Positions 40,865 to 50,616 of a DNA stretch of 64,000 bases are shown piece after piece. This DNA is from Carposina sasakii. Its lineage: Eukaryota > Arthropoda > Insecta > Lepidoptera > Carposinidae. The stretch is from the NCBI GenBank assembly GCA_014607495.2, contig CP053169.1, forward strand, positions 2,976,001 through 3,040,000, in the 5' to 3' direction. Below the pieces are notes generated by a model, which saw only the letters and a program-made list of their open reading frames with translations, was not told where the DNA came from and searched no databases. Both the position numbers and the translations under genes were made by a program. The stretch's first letter is position 1. Each line of letters starts with the position of its first letter.

Positions 40865-41881
40865 ATGAATCTTTCTAAAGAAAATGTTCGTGCAATAATT
40901 TTCGAAAAGGCCTGACACGGCTTCAGTGTTTTGAAGAGCTAACATCTGTGTTCAGTGATGAAGCTCCATGTCTGCGGACTGTCGAACGCTGGTATTCTGG
41001 TATTTAGAGTTCCAGCGTGGACATACTAGTGCTAGTGACAAATCTCGCGAAGGACGCCCAAACTCCGCCTTCATTGAAGATAACATCATTGCTGTGAGAC
41101 AACTAATTCTCGAAAATCGTCATGTAACGTATCGAGAGATAGAGGTTCTATTAGGCATCTCAGGGACAACTATTCAGAAGATCTTGCATCAAGCACTTGG
41201 TGGAGAAACTAGTGCCGTTGGATACCGCATCTGCTTTCCGACGATCATAAGGCGGCCCGCGTCAGATGGTGTAAGAAAACTCTGCAAAGGTTCAACCGAG
41301 GAGAGTCAAATCACGTCTACGACATCATCAGTGGTGATGAATCTTGGATCTATGCCTACGATCCTGATTCCAAACGACAATCTACAATCTGGGTCTTTCA
41401 AGATGAGCCAAAGCCGACTAAAGTTGTTCATTCTCGAAGCACTTCAAAGAAGATGGTGGCCACGTTCGTTGGAAAAGCTGGCCATGTTGCGACTATTGCA
41501 CTTGAAGATCGTAGAACGGTTAACGCAGAGTGGTATACCACAGTTTGTTTACCACAAGTCATCGGCGAACTTCGAAAATTTAACTCAAAGCGACGCATCA
41601 TCCTGCACCACGACAACGCAAGCTCACTCAGCGCTCGTCGATTGAGTATTTTAAACAGGAAAAAGTTGAAATTTTTGATCATCCTCCATACAGTCCTGAT
41701 CTAAGCTCTAACGATTTCTTTATATTTCCTAAAATTAAGAAAAGTCTTCGTGGTCAAAGGTGGTCAAAAGTCCGGTGAAGAAGCAGTCGACGCTTTTAAG
41801 TCAGCCACTTTGAACACCCCCACTTTACGAGTAGAGTGGAATAAATGTTATAATAACTGGTTTGAGCGAATGGAAAAGTGA
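40865..41881 (+). pseudogene. mariner-family transposase pseudogene
   Basis: This is a near full-length Tc1/mariner transposase reading frame of mariner type, which cut and pasted DNA at TA sites. It starts MNLSKENVRAIIF at 40865. EFQRGHTSASDKSREGRPNS and REIEVLLGISGTTIQKILH mark the helix-turn-helix region. GDESWIYAYD, HHDNA and PYSPDLSSNDFF hold the three catalytic Asp codons at 41336, 41612 and 41713. The first pair is exactly 92 codons apart, as expected for mariner D(92)D(34)D; the second interval is out of frame by one base. Frame changes occur near 40905, 41000, 41215 and between 41612 and 41713, and a TAG follows YSGI. It ends at TGA 41881. It is clearly dead; I could not define terminal repeats. 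Confidence 0.92.
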
Positions 41882-42237
41882 ATACTTTGAAAAGCAATAA
41901 AAAGTACTATAAGGTTCTAGTTGTGTTTTTTTCTTCAAACGACAAAACTTACGTACCTATTTCATGTTTTAGTAATGGTCAGATATTCTCGGTAGATCTT
42001 GAATTTTCAAGGAAGTAATAGACAAGTTACGTGGTAAATAAGAGAAAAAAATTCTATTATATAGGTAAGTTGTTTTTCAATAATGGGGCTCATAAACTTC
42101 TAAAATTCTTGGTAATGTCTAGTCACGTGCAATATAGAGAAGATAGTCAACAAAAATTCCTCAAAATCTAATTAGTTGAGATACAGTGGGGCTCCATTTT
42201 TTTTATTTGCCCCAATGCCCTTAGCTACGCCACTGCT
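41882..42237. other. Downstream flank of mariner relic
   Basis: AATAAA at 41898 could be the old element's signal. ACGTACCTATTT near 41950 may be a decayed terminal repeat. Nothing else is seen. Confidence 0.3.
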
Positions 42238-42297
42238 TGTGGCGTGCCCTGGGGGCGGCCTACGTCCAGCTGTGGACTCCAATAGGCTGAAGAAGAG
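42238..42297 (-). repeat. Repeat family B, short fragment
   Basis: GTGGCGTGCCCTGGGGGCGG to CCAATAGGCTGAAGAAG. Confidence 0.7.
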
Positions 42298-42850
42298 ACA
42301 TATAGCTATATGCGGTAAAGAAGCATCATTCACATATGCAATTTACCCCATTTTCCATAAGAAAATCGACTTTCTCTTAGATATCAGCTGAGAATCCAAA
42401 ACAATGCACATTGTATGATAAACAAACTTCACATTGCACCTCTAGTGAGTTCTATGGAAATATGCATAGATATCATATTTGATAGGACAAGAAAGTGTGT
42501 GTGGTTTGGATATCTGTCAAAAGAAATTATCATTATCTGTGGTGATTCCAAGATGGCGGATTTTCTATTAAAAGTTATGATCTCCAACTTATATTATATG
42601 TACCTTATGCAACTGCTCTCATCTCTAAGAACGACAGTACCTACACTCGAAATATGAAAGAAATAATTATTATAAAAATACAGTCCTTAATTTTAATACC
42701 TGGAATGGAAATAGAAGTTTGAACCCCTTACTGTAAGTGCCCACAATACGGGACATATATTTAATTTAATTGGTAACGTAAACATTAATTATTTTCCTTT
42801 TCTTGTGAACTTTACCAAATACCAACCTTCAACATTACCCAGATAGTATA
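42298..42850. other. Intergenic, nothing recognised
   Basis: No supported coding; the ORF at 42415-42657 shows no recognisable pattern. Confidence 0.4.
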
Positions 42851-43087
42851 CAGTGTGTAAGAGAAAGGTTATATCAAGCGAAACTCTATGTACTATTTCC
42901 AAAATTTGAGATTCGAAATCACATGTTTATTGTAGATTGTATGAACATTCCTGAGTTGTTCAAGAATTCTCCATACTACCTGGAAAAATAAAAATGTGAT
43001 TTCAAGTCTGAAATTTTGTGAATAAGTTCTTTTTAGTGAGTTATTTACATAGCTTTTTGCTTAACATACCCCTTTTGTTACACCCTG
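42851..43087. mobile_element. Repeat family D, complete but diverged
   Basis: CAGTGTGTAAGAGAAAGG and CCTTTTGTTACACCCTG, flanked by TA. Confidence 0.72.
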
Positions 43088-43227
43088 TATACAATACCTT
43101 TCTCTTTGACCATCCTCATCTTACATAACTTAAGTGAATGCCTGCCGGTGTAAAGGTTGCCCTGCCCATAAAACATGTGAATATTTTGTACTTACATTAC
43201 ATCGTTTCCGTAAAAATTTACTACAAA

Positions 43228-43554
43228 CTAGTGGATGCCCGTGACTCCGTCCGTGTGGACTACAGAGAAACAAAATGTCGAAATTAAACATTCCGGGATA
43301 AAAACATTTTCCCGGGATAAAAAGTGGCCTATATGTTAAGTGGGACCTGCCCTATATTCCTGAAAACTACATCGAAATCGGTTCAGCCGTTTCTGAGATT
43401 AGCGTGCACAAACGCACAAACAGACAAACCGACAAAAATTTCAAAAATCATTCTTTTGGGTACTACTGCGTTGATAAAGGTCCTGTAATATTTTTTTCTC
43501 ATATATCTTCCATGTACAGACAGCGATCCGTTACATTTTTATTATATGTATAGA
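43228..43554 (-). mobile_element. Helitron-like element, complete
   Basis: CTAGTGGATGCCCGTGACTC to TTATATGTATAGA, with GATTAGCGTGCACAAACGCA inside. Confidence 0.73.
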
Positions 43555-44326
43555 TAGATTAAGTTTAAAAAAAGCGTTGATTAGCGAGATGACTGTCTAT
43601 TAGACCGAAATATGTGAGCGGTTTATTTTGTTACTTGGGACCGGATGCAATCTCGAAATAGTCACTTGAGTAACTATATTTCGTATAATCTAATCCAGCT
43701 AGTTTAAAAGTCTAGTCTAATATTTAGGCTAACAAAAGTTGACAAATGAAAAGTAACTCCTATGTCAAAGAAAGTGCTACAACCTTTCAACGCCCGAGGA
43801 AAAAATTACCCCAGAGGATACACAAGCTCTTTTACCTATCGTATCTACAACTATCGTCTCTACAATAGCGCTGTATACCATCTGTTTTGGCTTGCAGCTA
43901 TATGCTCAACTGGATACCATTTCAGCAGATTTTTTGTATTTAGTTGTATCATAATGTTATGTAATGTGTTTAAATGCTGAATAAATAATTTATATCAAAA
44001 TACATTTAATATTACGCGTCGGTGTAACCACCGGCCAGTGCGCAGGTTCCACTACTTTTACTCGATATCGAGAAAGTGGCGGGTGATAAACACTCGCACA
44101 CGTGTGTCGAGCGGCGGGTGCGGGTTTTTGTAATACCTGTCCATAGAGTAGCGACAATGGTAGAGGAACATTGATGTCTCTTACTGGAATGATAGACACC
44201 CAGCAAGAGGCTTCTTTCTCGTCAGTTTGTCGAAGTTTTTTTTGTTGAAATAAACTCGCGATAAAATCGACCGTTTGTACCTACATTGTACAATCAGAAA
44301 AGACTTATAAATGTGTAATCAGATTA
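43555..44326. other. Intergenic with a GC-rich minus-strand frame
   Basis: On the minus strand 43990-44240 is open and encodes TRRSTHVCEC-like and, in another frame, PLSRYRVKVVEPAHWPVVTP. It is GC-richer than its surroundings. I cannot assign it; it could be an exon or a retroelement fragment. The ORF at 43762-43980 shows nothing. Confidence 0.3.
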
Positions 44327-44623
44327 TCTTAATATATATAAATCTCGTGTCACAATGTTTGTCCTCAATGGACTCCTAAACCACTTAACCGATTATAATA
44401 AAATTCGCACACCATGTGCAGTTCGATCCAACTTGAGAGATAGGATAGTTTAAATCTCAAATTATAGTCGCAATTTTAATTTATTGCTAATTATTTGTCT
44501 GTTATACCTTTCGACTTGGTTGAGTAAGTAATCAATAGATGGCGCTGCTTTGGTAAACCGACAAACGTGTCATATAAGCTACAATTCAATTTCCACGCGG
44601 ACGAAGTCGCGGGCGTCCACTAG
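44327..44623 (+). mobile_element. Helitron-like element, third 5' type
   Basis: It starts TCTTAATATATATAAATCTC directly after A, holds TCCTCAATGGACTCCTAAAC, and ends CGCGGACGAAGTCGCGGGCG plus TCCACTAG|T. Confidence 0.72.
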
Positions 44624-45149
44624 TTAAATATAAATTTTAATACCGACTACATAAGACTTGATATCAGGTGTGAATTTATGGGTGTCAAGTTGTGTGAAAG
44701 AAATCGCAAATGTTACTTCATTTAGTATATTGTAAGTGAGTATAGTGTATGTCAAAGTGTAATCGAAAACATGTTATCGAATAAATGTGAATAAAGCAAT
44801 AAGCAATGATGCAAGCCTAATATGACCTGCTAAACACGATATGATAAACCTATTTATCGACATTTAGCCTGTCAAAATACGATAAAATTAGCCGCAATGT
44901 TGAATTTTGTATAGAGACGATACGATATTGTACGATACGATATCCTAGTTATATCACTATCAATTAATGCATTAACGTAGAGTTATTTAACCTACACTTT
45001 AACAATGCGAAATATTCAAGAGCTGAACTAAATAGATACCCTCCCATCCAAATACTTATACTTAGATATGTTATATGTAGGTACCTATATATTATACTTA
45101 TTCACAAACTCTGCAACAGATCAACATAGTCCCACACCCTGTTGGAGCA
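44624..45149. other. Intergenic, nothing recognised
   Basis: ATACGATA words recur at 44840-44960 (AATACGATAAAAT, AGACGATACGATATTG). Nothing coding. Confidence 0.35.
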
Positions 45150-45262
45150 AGAATATACAAAAATATATCTGTCAGAGATAAGCTCGCCTTTGTACATTAT
45201 ATTTGTTAATATTATTATCGTTTATGTTTTCTGTGTGTACAATAAAGAATATGAAAAAAAAA
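45150..45262 (+). repeat. Non-LTR retrotransposon 3' tail
   Basis: GATAAGCTCGCCTTTGTACA, then TGTACAATAAAGAATATG and an A-run. A related tail is at 53245-53360. Confidence 0.55.
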
Positions 45263-45350
45263 ATATCCAAACTTCAATGTGTTCAGCAATTGTAAAGGAC
45301 TGAGTCTACCAATTCTGCGCCATCCATGTCTTTATGTCGATAGTTGTAGT

Positions 45351-45846
45351 CACTGGCGGCTCGTCCTAAGGAGCTCTGGTGCGGTGCACTCCCACCCACG
45401 AAGATTACATAGGCAATCTATATTTCTCTATATTTATAATTATCTTTCAATTCTACTATGTTTATACAATAGTGTCTACGCGTTCGTCTCAAGTAAATTG
45501 TATTCTTATCTATCGAGTGGAGCTCTAGCGATCGCGCTCCAATGAAACGAAATTCGGTACAATTCCTAGTACTGTATTCAATGAGTGCAAAAGAAACATA
45601 CCGACATAGGCCGGCGCGTGACGCAGAAGATTTCGTATGAAAAATTAACCTTATCTGGAGCGCCGCTCACTTTAAATCGCGTATGCGGCCACTAGAGGTC
45701 GCTTAGTGCGAATTAAAACGCGATATGGTTGTCTTTAATGTATTTCATTAGGTCATCTGAATTTTTATAAGTGTACAGTTGAACTTGCACCATCCCATTC
45801 GTTAAGGGAGTGAACACCCATTTAAAAATGTCAACAGCCGCCACTG
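45351..45846. mobile_element. hAT-type non-autonomous element (CAGTGGCGGC ends)
   Basis: Ends CACTGGCGGC and GCCGCCACTG are inverted (one mismatch), flanked by the exact 8-bp duplication GTTGTAGT at 45343-45350 and 45847-45854. Eight-bp duplication is the hAT mark. Minus-strand ORF pieces inside show no recognisable transposase. Confidence 0.88.
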
Positions 45847-45863
45847 GTTGTAGTATTGAAATA

Positions 45864-46722
45864 TAGTGATGGGACTCGAGTGATTTTTTTTTCACTCGAG
45901 TCACTCGGTACTGGTAACTTTCTCACTCGATTGAAGATAAAACTCGAGTGATTTTTATTGACTCGAGTCACTCGGAATATAAAACTCGAGTGACCAAAAT
46001 TTTCAAACGAATAAAACAATATTAATTTTACATCGAAAATGTGTATTCATTTTCGCATTAATGTAAAAGCTACTCAAAAAAATCTAAGCAAAATGTAAAA
46101 AAATTTAATTGTCCTTCAAACTAAACCTGTCATACATAATCAAGAAACCTCTTATATCAACTATCAGTCAAATTGAAATATTATAATCTACTACTAATAA
46201 GTTCTAATCCAATTTAATCTATTCTTACAAGGAACTTTCATGAGATCCAAATAGGAACAGTTTTATTTATTTATGTTCTTACACAATTTAGGTAACAAAC
46301 ATGCTTTAAAATTAACTTAAATGAAACTTAAATAAACGCAACAAAAGAACAGGAATAATGTATTATTAATGAGGTAACAAGTTTCTTCTTTGATTACATA
46401 TCATCGCAGCTTTAGAAAAAACTCGTTCTGAAGGAACAGAAGTCGCTGGGATGCATAAATATTTCATAGCTAATTAATACAGCACTGGCATAATCTGTTT
46501 CCTTTTCTACCAGTAAGCAATAGGAACATCTTTTCTACTCTCTTACAGCGGGTAAACTTGTCACAACTTGAATTTCTCACTCGGCTCGGTATAAACCACT
46601 CGAGTGGTACGAGTCAACTCGAGTCACTCGAAACTCGAGTTGTCACAAATTTAACTCGAGTGCGAGTAATATAAAAACTACTCGAGTCACTCGAGTGAAA
46701 AGCAACTCGAATCCCATCACTA
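45864..46722. mobile_element. hAT element with TAGTGATGGGA ends and CACTCGAGT arrays
   Basis: Ends TAGTGATGGGACTCGAGT and CTCGAATCCCATCACTA are inverted and flanked by the 8-bp duplication TTGAAATA (45856-45863, 46723-46730). Many ACTCGAGTCACTCG units fill about 130 bp at each end. The middle holds a transposase remnant. Confidence 0.9.
46371..46470 (-). pseudogene. hAT transposase C-terminal dimerisation relic
   Basis: The minus strand encodes CIPATSVPSERVFSKAAMIC and NQRRNLLPH then a stop. This matches the conserved C-terminal dimerisation segment of hAT transposases (IPATS.PSER.FS.AG). Stops upstream show that it is a remnant, and its position inside the 8-bp-flanked element confirms the class. 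Confidence 0.88.
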
Positions 46723-46730
46723 TTGAAATA

Positions 46731-48407
46731 GCTATTTTAAATTTTATAATGATTCATATGTGTAATTTGCTTGTCTATCATTATGTCTACTCTTAGCGCA
46801 TGTTATTATACAGTCTGCCTCTATGTCTGGCGACAATCAGGTTTGTAGACATATGGCTAAAGATGGCCGCTTGTATATCCGATGGGAAATTTAAATTTGT
46901 GAAAGTGTATATTACACGTATGAAGTGATTATAATTATTATTATCTCTAGCAGTATTTTTTAACTGTGATGCTAACGAAAGTGTAGGTGAAGTTAGTGCG
47001 AAACTCTCCATACATTCCCATATTAATTGAGTTTGTTTTTAATTTACCCAATTTAAAACCACGCCTCGACTTTCGTTTCTAATTTAACGACTTATCTAGA
47101 ATTTTAGACTACAAAGAGTTTACCTAACCTTTCTTTTAATTACATTTTACTTAGGTACATGTTATACATACATACATGCATAAGAGAAATTAATGTAAAT
47201 CGTCTGGCAATATACAGACTCACATACAAAAAAACATGATGGCTTCTATGGGCAATCAAACGTTCCCAATATATTTTTTACATATCTTCAATGTACCAAC
47301 TTTAATTATACATTTAGTGTACGGTACATACATAGATTAGTTTTAATAGGCTCTCCAGAAACCGGCGGTGTTACGTCCAACCACAGAGTCCGGCTTCTTC
47401 AACCGTGATATTAAAACAAAGTAAAATATCAATAGAAAACTGCACGTCCGTACACAATAAGTAAAGCTCAACCATGTATAAAGCCCCTGTGCTAAACAAT
47501 CGCGTGTAACTGCGGTAAGTTGATACTGAATGGTTTAAAACATGTTTACTACCAGTAGTGCAGACATAGAGAAGCGATGTATCACACGGAGCAAATATAT
47601 GGAGATGTTCTAATCAGACTTGTTCAGAAAAAGTAACTTTGCCGGTTCGAGGGGGACACAGAATGGCAATCAGCTATTGTAGAACGTATTTAACCAAATA
47701 ACCCACAACCAAAAGTATTATATATAATATGAATATTTCATATGGAGCAAAATGACAACGATCCAAGGCAAAGGAAAAGGAAATTAAAGGAAAAAAAGGA
47801 ACATGTCTGAAACGCTATAAAATGAAGGTTATTGACACAGCAAAACCAAAGTTAACAGCCATAACAAAAAATATTTCGTTGAACGCGAATATTGTACTTA
47901 TTTGTTTATTCTTTACATATTTGTTTCTTTAATTACAAGATCTTAAAACTAGATACAACGTCCGACAAAGCTGCTTCGCGAATAATCTTCTCTGTCGCAT
48001 CGCATTGCTTCTACTAGATACGTAATCAGCCTGCTAGATTGAGTGAGTGTGTTAGCCAGTAGCTGCATTGGTTATTGCCTCCACAGCGTATTTGCTTTAT
48101 GATTGCACTTACCCCGTGAGAAATGCAATCTCACGCTAAGGGATCCTCTACGTTCATGATTTCCTGGTGGCTGGTAGTTTGTAAGTGAGAATTAAATTTA
48201 AAGATGGCCTTTTGGTACGACATTCTCGTATTTTCCCTTGGGAATTGGAAAGGGATCTGTTATTTGAAATCTATACTTATGGTCGGCTATAAAGTTTTCG
48301 TAATTGGATATAGATAAAAGGTATGTACGCTTGTATTTAACGGGAAGCTTGATTGCAGGAAGGAAAATAAGTCTATCGTATACATATCACAGTTACGTAC
48401 ATATAGA
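46731..48407. other. Intergenic, nothing firmly recognised
   Basis: GAAACCGGCGGTGTTACGTC and AACCACAGAGTCCGGCTTCT (47352-47393) stand out by GC content but give no clear frame. Confidence 0.35.
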
Positions 48408-48525
48408 TGTGTTCCCGGAATGGAGTAGCCAGAACTGCAGGTTCATAAAGGATATATTACTTACAGCATAGCGGGGACAGATGTTAATGATAAGTGACAA
48501 GTTGCTACCCGAGCAATCAAGTCTA
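48408..48525 (+). repeat. Repeat family M copy
   Basis: GTGTTCCCGGAATGGAGTAG, CAGAACTGCAGGTTCATAAA and AAGTGACAAGTTGCTACC. Confidence 0.65.
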
Positions 48526-48538
48526 TCAACACGGATAA

Positions 48539-48795
48539 GGGGCCATTCCTAGATCACGTCACAGGTTAAGGGGGAGGGAGGGGGTCGTCAAACTATGACA
48601 TTGTGTGACAAGGGGGTGGGAGGGGTCCTAAATTTCGTGACGTCACATTTTCATTCAATAATCTCTAAATATAAATTTACAAAAAAGCTAAATGTGACGT
48701 AACGTCGGGAGATGGGGGTCTCACAAATGTGACCAAAGATGGGAGGAGGGGCAAAAAATCATGAAATTCGTGTGATGTAATTTATGGATGACCCC
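48539..48795. mobile_element. Family G MITE, PIF/Harbinger-like, with TAA duplication
   Basis: GGGGCCATTCCTAGATCACG and ATTTATGGATGACCCC, flanked by TAA on both sides (48536-48538, 48796-48798). The interior matches 18439-18712 but lacks the long G-run. Confidence 0.82.
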
Positions 48796-48839
48796 TAAGC
48801 AACACGAATCAAATTTTCTGAGCATTTATAAAATACAAA

Positions 48840-49420
48840 TCAGTAGAAGGACGAGAGGGTTTTGGTGTTTTGTAGGCAATGGGCTGACCACCTGTCACTA
48901 CTACGAACTTGTACATCTTAAAATACCCTCAAAATTGGTCAGAAGTGGCACCATGTGGTCCTATCGACCCTTAGTGCTCTACCTACCCCGTAAGGGATAA
49001 AGGCGTGATTATACTAGGTGTAAAAAGACAACTTTGTTCTTTTAATACCTCGTATTCTTTGTAACATCACGATAATTTTTTTCTATGGAAGCACCCCTGG
49101 GAAACCACGGGTTTCCAAGATATTGAGGTCCAAAGTTACATTAATATTATCATTTTTTTTACATAACTCCATCTAAAATCGGTTAACAAACATTTTTTTC
49201 AAAGATACCATGTCAAAATGTTATAATGTTAGTTTTGTTTGTACATTTGTACTTTGCACATCAAACGAATACATTGCTTGCAAATGACAGTATTTTTCCA
49301 TAATTTTTTGTCGTTTCCCAGGGTTGGTTCCATAGAAGAAAATGATCGTAACCTTACAAATAATACGAGGTATTAAAAAACATTGTTGTCTTTTTACACC
49401 CTGTATGTATGTATGTATTT
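48840..49420 (+). repeat. Repeat family L, split by a family F insertion
   Basis: The body (GACCACCTGTCACTACTACG, AAATTGGTCAGAAGTGGCAC) runs to GGCGTGATTATA at 49013; the (TATG)n tail resumes at 49404. Confidence 0.72.
49014..49403. mobile_element. Family F MITE inserted at TA
   Basis: Left CTAGGTGTAAAAAGACAACT, right TTGTTGTCTTTTTACACCCT then G, flanked by TA. It interrupts an L repeat exactly at its GATTA|TATG tail. A truncated copy is at 54706. Confidence 0.78.
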
Positions 49421-50286
49421 ATAAAATGTTCGTATTATTTAAGTGAAAATCGAAATAGACAGCTTGTTCTGCTCTTGCATTCTATGTGCAACTAAATGTA
49501 GGTGTAGTTTTATACTAAAAGTATGGCACATAGCCATACGTATGACCCATAGTCTTTTGCCCATTTGCATGAACCGATTAATCCTGTGTTCTTTTTCATT
49601 TATTTACGAAATAGAAATCATGCTATCCACCTCCAAATACTTACATTTACTTGGGAAACTGATATTTTATAACAGTTACCGTTAAACAATCCAAAGGCGC
49701 TTAAAACGCGTTTATATGATATTTTAACGACATTACATAACAATTTGCAATGTGCGTGAACATCCATCACATTAGCATAGCGGGCTATCAGTAGGAAGTG
49801 ATAATCATCATCATATTTGTGTGGTCGGGACCACACTATGGTCCCGCAATGTATTATAGGTAGCGGGATTCGCAAATTGCGGGAACCTTGCCTATAAGCT
49901 ATAGGTCATAACTTGACAACCCTCTGATTTCCAACTATGGTATTGGAAGTACTCAGACGGCTGTGATCCCAAAAAGGGGAACAGAGGTAATGTAACAAAT
50001 GTAGAGAAACATATTAAGTATGTGCCATATGAATTTCTAAAAAAAACACCTTAATAGGGTCGTTTACAGTTTTTTTTATTTGTATTTATATCGAAAACTC
50101 GTAAAATAAAATAAACAATTGCGAAAGAAAACCTTCACTAGCGTGAAAACTTTCCGGGATATAAAGATTTGAAAATCACAATTTTAGACTTGCCAAAAAA
50201 CGCTCCATACAAAAGGCTACCACGACATGACGTCACTCAATTTGTATGCGTGTAAAAGAACTTTTGTTCTACAGCTATATTAAATA
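49421..50286. other. Intergenic, nothing recognised
   Basis: No supported gene. 49825-49875 holds the inverted words GGGACCACAC / GGTCCCGCAATG; 49958-49985 is an M-like scrap. Confidence 0.35.
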
Positions 50287-50616
50287 CTAGTGGACGCCCG
50301 CGACTCCGTCCGCGTGGACTACAGAAAAAAAAACAAAATATCTAAATTATCCGGGATAAAAATATTTTTCCGGGATAAAAAGCCTATATGTTAAGTGGGA
50401 CCTGTCACAATATATTCCTGAAAACTGCCGTTCAGCCGTTTTTGAGATTAGCGTGCACAAACGCACAGACAAACAGATAAACAGACAAACACAAAAATTC
50501 CAAAAATCATTGTTTTGGGTACTATTGCGTTGATAAAGGTATTCTATAATATTTTTTCTTATATATCTTCCATGTACAGACAGCGATCCGTTACATTTTT
50601 ATTATATGTATATAGA
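50287..50616 (-). mobile_element. Helitron-like element, complete
   Basis: CTAGTGGACGCCCGCGACTC to TTATATGTATATAGA; it contains GGATAAAAATATTTTTCCGG. Confidence 0.73.

Noticed and set aside
45713..46019. Minus-strand ORFs with charged residues
   Set aside because: They lie within the two hAT-type elements and show no transposase motif; only 46371-46470 does.
45864..46722. CRISPR-like array because of repeated CACTCGAGT units
   Set aside because: Units are irregular and overlapping, the host is an animal genome, and the block lies inside a hAT element with an 8-bp target duplication.
49015..49403. Possible coding or LTR element because of long matching ends
   Set aside because: The ends are TA-flanked inverted repeats, so a MITE explains it.
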